Positions 1-4,786 of a stretch of DNA of 5,343 nt are shown here, one piece after another. Origin of the DNA: JAYWAM01 sp043782425 (GTDB lineage Bacteria > Pseudomonadota > Gammaproteobacteria > Burkholderiales > Usitatibacteraceae); the NCBI GenBank assembly GCA_043782425.1, contig JAYWAM010000199.1, forward strand, positions 1-5,343, given 5' to 3'. The notes under the pieces were generated by a model. That model searched no databases. It had not been told where the DNA came from and was given only the letters and a program-made list of their open reading frames with translations. The position numbers were made by a program, and so were the translations under genes. Every line of letters starts with the position of its first letter. Position 1 is the first letter of the stretch.

Positions 1-498
1 AAGCAGATGGGCAAACGCAATCGGGTCACTGTCGTGCAAATACTGGACGAACATTCCCGACTGTCTGTAATACATATGCCAGTTGTTTTCAGGTGGCGAC
101 GGGGGCTGTGTCAGGTAGTTCCAAAAGCCCGAATTAAGCGATGGATGGATGGTAGTTCCATTTCGAATGGCTTGCTCCGCAGCTTGAACACTGACGTTTT
201 CTGCCCCGCCACCGTTCGATACCCACACGCCCATGCCCTCTTCAAACCAGCGCGGCTGGAAGCTGACACCTTGTGAGTGCCAATAGAAGTGGGACAGCTC
301 ATGTGTGAAAAGCTGAACGGCATTCCTTTTTTGCTTGAGGATTTTTGCACCGTTTATGGATATTCTCTTGTCGCGCAAGGTTTCGGCGTCTGAACTGGGT
401 ATGGCCGCGTAGTATTCATAGCAGGCTTCGGTGGCACAAATAACGATGGGAGGAAGTGGGCCCAATTTTCCGCCATGTGTTGCTTCAATATGCTGCAA
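1..498 (-). pseudogene. Gluzincin-type metallopeptidase (Peptidase MA-like), N-terminus lost, C-terminus beyond the window
   Basis: A frame of 166 codons runs without a stop from 498 to the window edge at 1. It contains LFTHELSHFYWH, an HExxH zinc site at residues 66-70 of the visible piece, followed 15-20 residues later by PRWFEEGMGVWVS, where a Glu would be the third zinc ligand. This layout, followed by YYRQSGMFVQYL, is that of Peptidase_MA_2-like gluzincins. Such proteins usually have well over 100 residues before HExxH; here only 65 remain. The frame opens directly after a TGA (499-501) that lies inside the left terminal repeat of the adjacent element. There is no ATG before the active site, only a TTG at 498 without a clear ribosome binding site. 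The likely reading is a gene truncated when the RAYT-derived element or an associated rearrangement removed its 5' part. The metal site itself is intact. A short expressed protein starting at TTG cannot be excluded. Confidence 0.72.
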
Positions 499-522
499 TC
501 AAAGGGGCCAGGGTCACATTAA
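497..522 (+). repeat. Left terminal repeat of the RAYT-derived element (transposase 3' side)
   Basis: This is one of three copies in the window of a sequence with core AAAGGGGC.AGG.TCACATTA. It differs from the reverse complement of the right end (822-847) at four positions and from the solitary copy at 4118-4144 at two. It lies 15 bases beyond the stop of the RAYT remnant. It also supplies the in-frame TGA (499-501, minus strand) just ahead of the truncated peptidase frame. Confidence 0.8.
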
Positions 523-537
523 CCTCCACACTCCTCA

Positions 538-774
538 TCATAAACCCAACTTCCCTTGCTCCGCTTCATGCGCGTTGAATTCATCGCGCTGCATGCTCGG
601 TCTGCCCCGCGGCTTAGCTTCTCGTCTTTGTCCAGTCATGGCTTCGATTCTGGCATAGAAGCGTGAATTGCCCAACGGCTGATTCTGATTGAGCGCGAGG
701 CGGATGTCGTCGATGGCTTTGTTGTGCAACTGCGCTCGGAACAGATCGCGGTAAGCGGCTTGTCTGTTTAATTC
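538..774 (-). pseudogene. RAYT transposase, C-terminal remnant
   Basis: The frame from 774 to the TGA at 538-540 encodes 78 residues. It begins ELNRQAAYRDLFRAQL, continues with ALNQNQPLGNSRFYARIEA and ends in TGQRR...PRGRPS plus a short tail. From family knowledge, an AYR-LF segment, an 'A.N...LGN.RF...I' helix and a basic GRP tail are typical of the C-terminus of REP-associated tyrosine transposases (Y1_Tnp, IS200-like). The catalytic domain, with its HUH motif and tyrosine, is missing. Upstream the frame stays open to about 813 but reads a proline-rich stretch unlike the family, which marks the deletion joint at roughly 775-790. No start codon or ribosome binding site is positioned to express it. 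Confidence 0.78.
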
Positions 775-782
775 GCCCCGTC

Positions 783-806
783 CTACCTGCGTGGGCGGCG
801 GGGCAT
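783..806 (-). pseudogene. RAYT transposase, N-terminal remnant (7 codons then stop)
   Basis: An ATG at 804-806 opens MPRRPRR and then a TAG at 783-785. RAYT proteins often begin with a short basic MPR-type leader before the first strand of the catalytic domain, so this is probably the original start. It lies 15 bases inside the right terminal repeat, as expected for the 5' end of such an element. It is in a different frame from the C-terminal remnant, which shows that the internal deletion was not in frame. The piece is too short for homology alone; the call rests on its position and context. Confidence 0.5.
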
Positions 807-821
807 GGGACCGTCATAGAA

Positions 822-847
822 TTAATGTGAGCCTAGCCCCTTTAATC
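822..847 (-). repeat. Right terminal repeat of the RAYT-derived element (transposase 5' side)
   Basis: The plus strand reads TTAATGTGAGCC...CCCCTTTAATC, the inverted counterpart of 497-522, with 22 of 26 positions matching. The divergence (CTAGCC here against CTGGCC in the other copies) suggests that the element is not very recent. Confidence 0.8.
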
Positions 848-1051
848 TACTGGGAGATGGCCAATCATCTGCATCGTGCGAACCTGGATATCGCTCCTGC
901 CGTGGGCGTGGCGGCGGCGGCCAAGTTCGGCGCCTATCTGGACATCATTGGCAAGACGCCGGATATCGATGGCATTTTGAGCGGGCAGAAAAATCCCGAC
1001 TTTCCCAAAGAAGTAACGAACCCACCCTCGCCTAACGCACAACAATATTGA
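848..1051 (+). pseudogene. Orphan C-terminal coding fragment, possibly MoxR-like AAA ATPase tail
   Basis: A plus-strand frame enters from the element end and stays open to a TGA at 1049-1051. It encodes YWEMANHLHRANLDIAPAVG, then an alanine-rich AAAAKFGAYLDIIGKTPDID segment and ILSGQKNPDFPKE. It reads like real protein: amphipathic helices, balanced acidic and basic residues, and G/C-rich third positions. The opposite strand is much less protein-like. The pattern 'vG..aaa.F.ayL.....Pdid.il.g....P' recalls the C-terminal tail of some MoxR-like AAA ATPases, but this is pattern memory and uncertain. There is no start codon with a ribosome binding site; the fragment begins at the right terminal repeat, where the rest of the gene was cut away. 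Its last 20 bases overlap the 3' end of the convergent large gene, so the original stop may lie elsewhere and the last few residues may be fortuitous. Confidence 0.4.
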
Positions 1052-3908
1052 CACGCTTGGTCGATGACCGCCCGGCGCTGTTGGTCGCTGTCAGTGTGAT
1101 GACGTGCTTGCCCATCGACAGCGGACGGCGGGTCTTGAGCGTGCTGCCGCTGCCGAGCGCGCCGTCACGGTCGGAGGCCCATTTCAGATTCGCTGCCGGC
1201 AGCATTCCGGATTTCGGATCATAGGCCGCGCCACTGAAATTGCCGTGGCGCTCTGTAGTGGTCTGGCCATTTGCAACACCGAGTATGGCGACCACCGGCG
1301 CCTGATCGGGCACGATGAACACGCCTGATGAATCGGCTTCGCTGCTGTTTACCCCGTCGCTTGCGCGAACGCGGATACGCGCGCGTTTTGACCCCGCCAG
1401 CAGCGCCGTGTCGATGGTGGCCGTTTTTCCGGTCACGTCGGTGGCCAGCGGCACCCAGCGTTTATCACGGCCGCTGTTGTAAAAGACGGAATAGGTCAAC
1501 GTGTCGTTGTCGGCGTCGCCTGCCTGCCAGCGAACAGTGGCCTTTGCACCTGACCAAATTTCACCCGCGCGCGGACGGACGATTCGCACCCAGGGCTTGT
1601 GTGCGCTCACCACACGCTTGGCCAGCACGGTCTTGTTCCGCTTGAGGACGATCTGTGCGGTGGCAGTCTTCCACGGCACGAATTCCGTGAAGGCGAGCAG
1701 GCTCGAATCTTCGATAGGGCGGGCATCGAAGAGGTGGGTTGTCAGCGTATGGCCAGCGGCGTCGAGCAACTCGATGCTGAACTTGCCGCTCTTGCCGCTG
1801 CCCGTGGCGTAGCCGGAAAAGACACGATGGAAGGCGCGAAACTGTGCCGTCCCGTCGGCATCGATCGTACCGCCGACCACGATATTTTCGATTGAAGCGG
1901 CATGTGCGAGTACGTTGGCCTGCGCGGTAAATTTGCCCGCAAGGTTTCGATAGGTATACGGCGACACCCAACTGTACGTATGATCCTGAGAGTCGTTGGG
2001 CATGCCATAGGACATAAAGTCATGGGCATGTTTGGCATTGCTGGCCGGATTGCCTGGATCCAGAACGAAGGGGGACCCATTCCAAGCTTCGGTGCCGATG
2101 GCCAGCCCCGGCTCGCCGATGCCGCCGTGCGGATAGGGAAAATTAGCGTCAGACGGGGGCATTTCTCCGTGTGACGTGCTGACGTGCGGCAGTCCGAAAC
2201 TGTGTGCCAGTTCCTGTGCCCAGATCGCGCCGTAATTCTCGGGATCGTCCTTGGGGAACGACGCGCTTTCGAGCGCGCGTGAATCGCCGAACGCCACATC
2301 TCCAGGCGTGTACGCAACACCGCCGCTCCCGCTCGGTGCAATCCCCAGAATTCTCGCGTCCGCTGGCAGCGTGCTGCCGCTTTGCGATTTCAGATCGTTC
2401 AGAATGGTTTGCAGTTCGGACAGCATTCGATCGTTGTCACGCGGCAGGATGAACCCCGTCGTGTGGAGCGGCAGAACCGTAAGGTTGATGCCCGATAGAT
2501 CGCTGGGGAAATTTCCCGTCAACGGATAGACGTTGTTAAGCCAGTTCAAGCCTCCGAACAGGCTGGTACCGTTGTCGGCCGTCAGGTTCGAGTGCGTGTA
2601 GAAATACGGCACAACGACAAGAGTGAGAGGACGCGCGGGGTTGAAGCTTGCCGTCCAGTTGGAGCAGTTGGAACAAGTCAGCGTCGCGCCGCCGGGGCCT
2701 TCGACGTGCAGGCGCGCAACGCGAAAGTGCAGGATCCCTCGCTGATAAAAGTCGGGGGAGAGATTGAAATTCAAGCTTTTGGTCAAATCCAGACGCTTGC
2801 TCGCGACATCCGACGATGCATCAATATCAATAGCACTGATCGACTGCGCAAGAAACGGCGTGTTGCCTCCTTGGCTGAATCCATCGATCTCGCCGCTTAC
2901 CGACTTTATCACGGAAGGCGTGCCGGTGGTGCTTAGATAAAGTCGAACGAACGTCGGTTTTCCCGCGATGAGGGGCACATCATTCAACGAGTTCTGGGTG
3001 GCCTGCGTAATCTCCATGCGCAACAGTTTGACAGTGGTGCCATTGGCGACCGGTGCATACGTAACGGTCGTGCTTGCGCTGCCGGTGCCTCGACAGTTGC
3101 GTGCGGCGACTGTCACTGTGTTGCTGCCGGGAAACAGAGACTCATCAACGTGCGTGCTTCCGAAAGGACCGCCCGTGGGCTGAATGAAGGTGCCAAGGAA
3201 ATCGGAAACCTTGGTAACGCCGCCTGGCCCTGTCACGGTCAGTGTTGCCTGATCGAGGAGCGTCTGTGTTGTGACGTTACCGCCCAACAGGAAGTCGTTG
3301 ATTTGAACGGTGGTGCCAGGTGGTGGCGCGTTCAACGTTACTTGGGGGTTCTGCGTCGCGGTGCACACAGGCGTCGGGCCGGCAGTGTCGATGCTCAAGT
3401 CGTCGAAGACAAGGCCGTTGTTGAATGCATCGGCAGCGCCAAACCCGATGCTGATCTTGCGAATGTTCGGCGTGGAAGACACGACTTGCAGCGGTACGTT
3501 GATGGGTATGGGGCCGGTGCTTGGACCCAGTGCCGCCGTAGCCTGAGCGACCTGTACGCCATTCTGATCCAGAGCGCGCAGTACTACTTGGTTGGGCTGA
3601 CTCAGCGCCGAGGTGAAGCCGACGAAGATGCTGACACGCGCCTGACCCGTGGTAAAATCGACGTCGAGCGGCGACTTGCAGAATTCGGCGGCGAAACACA
3701 GCTCGATCGCCTTGGTTCCAGAGTGTGCGAATCCCGGGGGCTGCGGGTAGCTGCCCACCCTCGGGAAATTGAACGTTGCGCCCTGCGCCTGGTACTGCGT
3801 CGAAAGTTGGCCATCGGCCAGATCATCGAACGTGAATGTCACCTGAGCGCTGGCAATCGTCGCCCAGCTCAACAATCCTGCCAAAGAAATCAATCGTGGA
3901 TAGTTCAT
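1032..3908 (-). CDS. Secreted multidomain metzincin-like peptidase with Ig/PKD-type domains (altered zinc site)
   Basis: 958 residues. Start chosen at 3908: a strong GGGGAGGTG lies just upstream, whereas the longer in-frame ATG (3935) places that site inside the coding region. Residues 1-21 form a signal peptide ending ASA. Residues 22-175 resemble a beta-sandwich (FTFDDL...VFDDLSID); 182-285 is Ig-like, with Cys182 and Cys272 as a possible disulfide. From about 295, MEITQATQN...VPLIAGKPTFVRLYL opens a region known from bacterial metzincin-like secreted proteins. The zinc site is QELAHSFGLPH (565-575), followed by NFPYPHGGIGEPG and a Met-turn HDFMSYG (Met632), then SWVSPYTYRNL. The canonical site is HExxHxxGxxH, so the first ligand is Gln. 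The C-terminus has an FN3/Ig-like domain (about 770-865) and a PKD-like one (about 870-958, WASDRDGALGSG, HVITLTATNSAG). There is no C-terminal anchor, so export to periplasm or medium is likely. Substrate unknown; activity doubtful. Confidence 0.88.
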   Translation of the reverse strand: MNYPRLISLAGLLSWATIASAQVTFTFDDLADGQLSTQYQAQGATFNFPRVGSYPQPPGFAHSGTKAIELCFAAEFCKSPLDVDFTTGQARVSIFVGFTSALSQPNQVVLRALDQNGVQVAQATAALGPSTGPIPINVPLQVVSSTPNIRKISIGFGAADAFNNGLVFDDLSIDTAGPTPVCTATQNPQVTLNAPPPGTTVQINDFLLGGNVTTQTLLDQATLTVTGPGGVTKVSDFLGTFIQPTGGPFGSTHVDESLFPGSNTVTVAARNCRGTGSASTTVTYAPVANGTTVKLLRMEITQATQNSLNDVPLIAGKPTFVRLYLSTTGTPSVIKSVSGEIDGFSQGGNTPFLAQSISAIDIDASSDVASKRLDLTKSLNFNLSPDFYQRGILHFRVARLHVEGPGGATLTCSNCSNWTASFNPARPLTLVVVPYFYTHSNLTADNGTSLFGGLNWLNNVYPLTGNFPSDLSGINLTVLPLHTTGFILPRDNDRMLSELQTILNDLKSQSGSTLPADARILGIAPSGSGGVAYTPGDVAFGDSRALESASFPKDDPENYGAIWAQELAHSFGLPHVSTSHGEMPPSDANFPYPHGGIGEPGLAIGTEAWNGSPFVLDPGNPASNAKHAHDFMSYGMPNDSQDHTYSWVSPYTYRNLAGKFTAQANVLAHAASIENIVVGGTIDADGTAQFRAFHRVFSGYATGSGKSGKFSIELLDAAGHTLTTHLFDARPIEDSSLLAFTEFVPWKTATAQIVLKRNKTVLAKRVVSAHKPWVRIVRPRAGEIWSGAKATVRWQAGDADNDTLTYSVFYNSGRDKRWVPLATDVTGKTATIDTALLAGSKRARIRVRASDGVNSSEADSSGVFIVPDQAPVVAILGVANGQTTTERHGNFSGAAYDPKSGMLPAANLKWASDRDGALGSGSTLKTRRPLSMGKHVITLTATNSAGRSSTKRVNIVVR

Positions 3909-4069
3909 GCGGCACCTCCCCAGCGGCGCAACCATTTCAATTCGATATCTGTTCGGCGCATCGTCACCGTGAACTCAGGGCTGCGGACTGTCAGGCCACG
4001 TCTCTGGGTTATCGCCTGTCTGCCATCTCTCCACTCACCCGGCAAAACGCGTAGATTCTGCTTAGCCAT
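3905..4069 (-). CDS. Small basic protein or leader peptide, stop overlapping the next start (ATGA)
   Basis: 54 codons from ATG 4069 to TGA 3905-3907. The TGA overlaps the ATG of the large secreted peptidase gene as ATGA. A GAGGAG motif lies about ten bases upstream of this ATG; an alternative ATG at 4087 precedes that motif and is less likely. The product starts MAKQNLRVLPGEW and ends IELKWLRRWGGAA. It is strongly basic, with about ten arginines, and has two tryptophans near the C-terminus, no signal peptide and no membrane segment. I do not recognise a family. The overlap and the embedded Shine-Dalgarno site argue for translational coupling, either of a genuine small protein made with the peptidase or of a leader ORF. 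A remnant tail of a longer upstream gene is another possibility. Nothing else between this ORF and 4118 suggests a gene, and no convincing promoter could be picked out. Confidence 0.5.
   Translation of the reverse strand: MAKQNLRVLPGEWRDGRQAITQRRGLTVRSPEFTVTMRRTDIELKWLRRWGGAA
3913..3921 (-). promoter_or_regulatory. Strong Shine-Dalgarno site deciding the start of the large peptidase gene
   Basis: The minus strand reads GGGGAGGTG, with a five-base spacer between its GGAGGT core and the ATG at 3908. It lies within the last codons of the upstream small ORF (those for RWGGA), so ribosomes finishing that ORF would terminate on the start site. This rules against the in-frame ATG at 3935. Confidence 0.75.
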
Positions 4070-4117
4070 ATTGTATCTACTCCTCATTTGTTAGGTACGT
4101 CCACCAAGCGGTTGTAT

Positions 4118-4144
4118 CAATCAAAGGGGCCAGGCTCACATTAT
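4118..4144 (+). repeat. Solitary RAYT-type end sequence
   Basis: CAATCAAAGGGGCCAGG followed by CTCACATTAT matches the left end of the element at 497-522 at 24 of 26 aligned positions and has the same orientation. Resemblance continues just inside (ATCTTCCACATT against AACCTCCACACT), which is the region after the transposase stop. No transposase sequence or opposing end follows in 4145-4399, so this is a lone 3' end. It lies about 50 bases upstream of the small ORF and could affect its transcription. It is inverted relative to the copy at 822-847. Confidence 0.78.
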
Positions 4145-4155
4145 CTTCCACATTT

Positions 4156-4170
4156 GACCGTCACGCGGTC
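4156..4170. other. Short palindrome GACCG-n5-CGGTC
   Basis: A five-base-pair stem with a five-base loop (TCACG) begins 11 bases inside the solitary RAYT end. RAYT ends are often associated with small hairpins recognised by the transposase, so the position is suggestive. The stem is short enough to arise by chance, and there is no equivalent palindrome at the same place inside the 497-522 copy. Confidence 0.3.
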
Positions 4171-4193
4171 CGTACTATTGTGGAGCCGACGAT

Positions 4194-4226
4194 CCGATTG
4201 ATCATGCGTGCTACGACGCATATCGG
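4194..4226. other. Imperfect stem-loop: ATGCGT-n6-ACGCAT with outer CCGAT/ATCGG
   Basis: The inner arms ATGCGT (4204-4209) and ACGCAT (4216-4221) pair perfectly over a six-base loop. The outer arms CCGAT (4194-4198) and ATCGG (4222-4226) also pair if the five bases TGATC bulge out on the left side. That gives about 11 base pairs in total. No T-run follows on either strand, so it is not a typical rho-independent terminator. It could be a protein-binding palindrome, a REP-like remnant or chance. Confidence 0.35.
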
Positions 4227-4399
4227 TAAATGAAGTATGGTTTGAATATTTAGGTTCGCCAATTAGCCAGAAGATATATATCAAAAGTTATAGACGGTGT
4301 TGGACACGACGGCTTCACATATTTCTGGGGTCAAGAAAGCCGTGGGCGTGAGGCAAGCCGAATGCATAAGAGCTTTTGGTAATTTGCAGTAAGTGAGTG

Positions 4400-4786
4400 C
4401 TAAAGTTCTTTGATACGCGCGTGGTTGGCCATCAGGCGTACATAATAAATACTGCTGAAGAAAAACACGACCGACAGAAAAATTTCCAGCATCGCCAGGT
4501 CAGCCGACAAACCGTGATCCGAATAAGCGCGCACCGCACCTTCTGTGAAGTACGCCAGTATCAACATAGAGGACCATTGATAGGTGTAGCGCTTGCCGCG
4601 CAGGATGCCGAATAAGGGCAACAATAATGGCAGCACTTTCAAAATCAACATCGAGCCGCCTGGGCGCAGCGGCGCAAGCCAACCTTCCCATGCGACCGCA
4701 AGAAAGATGAGCGCGATCAGGCTGACGATGCTGGTGTAGTGTAGCGTGAGGATTTTGTTCATTGCGGATTTATTGCCTGCTTTCAT
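4400..4786 (-). CDS. DUF2069 family inner-membrane protein
   Basis: 128 residues from ATG 4786, with TAG at 4400-4402. Four hydrophobic segments are visible: about 17-35, 45-62, 70-86 and 98-118. The central stretch KVLPLLLPLFGILRGKRYTY, followed by QWSSMLILAYFTEGAVRAYS, is the hallmark of DUF2069, a family of small proteobacterial membrane proteins of unknown function with a similar length. The C-terminus is short and polar. The start is uncertain. ATG 4786 gives a 17-base overlap with the preceding gene but has no ribosome binding site. ATG 4762 (MNKILTLHYTS...) begins seven bases after the upstream stop, with only a distant AGG, and would give 120 residues; the membrane core is unaffected. 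Tight packing behind the HugZ-like gene implies co-transcription and probably translational coupling. No function can be inferred beyond an inner-membrane location. Confidence 0.88.
   Translation of the reverse strand: MKAGNKSAMNKILTLHYTSIVSLIALIFLAVAWEGWLAPLRPGGSMLILKVLPLLLPLFGILRGKRYTYQWSSMLILAYFTEGAVRAYSDHGLSADLAMLEIFLSVVFFFSSIYYVRLMANHARIKEL

Larger units (their letters stand above)
497..847 (-). mobile_element. MITE-like, internally deleted RAYT (Y1 transposase) element
   Basis: The 351-bp unit is bounded by 26-bp imperfect inverted repeats, 497-522 and 822-847, matching at about 22 of 26 positions. Just inside the right end, on the minus strand, lies the start of a RAYT frame (ATG at 806). 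Just inside the left end lies a RAYT C-terminus ending at a TGA (538-540). The middle of the gene, which would carry the HUH motif and catalytic tyrosine, is absent, and the two remnants are in different frames. The element therefore cannot encode its own transposase and would depend on a related full-length copy elsewhere. No target-site duplication is apparent, as expected for IS200-like single-strand transposition. The flanks belong to unrelated genes on opposite strands, so this is not a simple insertion into one reading frame. Confidence 0.75.
4145..4399. other. Gene-free stretch between the solitary RAYT end and the DUF2069 gene
   Basis: No supported gene lies in these 255 bases. The left half holds two short palindromes (listed separately). 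The right half has no stem followed by a T-run that would serve as a terminator for the DUF2069 gene ending at 4400. The composition is more A/T-rich around 4227-4290 than in the neighbouring genes. A plus-strand open stretch at 4254-4379 has no start codon near its beginning. The region may be decayed mobile-element or gene sequence. Confidence 0.5.

Noticed and set aside
140..155. Short ATGG tandem repeat
   Set aside because: Only about three units, inside an intact coding frame; no sign of phase variation.
842..1054. Minus-strand open frame considered as the missing N-terminal half of the truncated gluzincin
   Set aside because: The sequence does not resemble the region before HExxH in that family, and the plus-strand reading of the same bases is clearly more protein-like, so the element does not simply split one gene.
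1742..2341. A 199-codon minus-strand open frame within the peptidase gene in another frame
   Set aside because: Rich in Arg, Ser and Pro with no domain pattern, and fully inside the zinc-peptidase coding region; a shadow frame.
3150..4094. A 314-codon plus-strand open frame opposite the N-terminal part of the large peptidase gene
   Set aside because: Its sequence is Arg/Gly-rich with no recognisable domain or signal, and it lies antisense to a strongly supported gene with signal peptide and ribosome binding site. It looks like a codon-bias shadow.
4070..4120. Possible promoter for the small ORF (TTGATA at 4115-4120, or TACAAT at 4070-4075 on the minus strand)
   Set aside because: TTGATA has no good -10 box at 16-18 bases, and TACAAT has no -35 partner and falls in the ribosome-binding region, so neither is convincing.
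4254..4382. Plus-strand open stretch of about 42 codons ending in a TAA
   Set aside because: No start codon until close to its end, no ribosome binding site and no recognisable family; too short to support.
4303..4399. Possible terminator after the DUF2069 gene (GGCTT/AAGCC repeats around 4310-4341)
   Set aside because: The arms are short and far apart, and no T-run follows on the minus strand.
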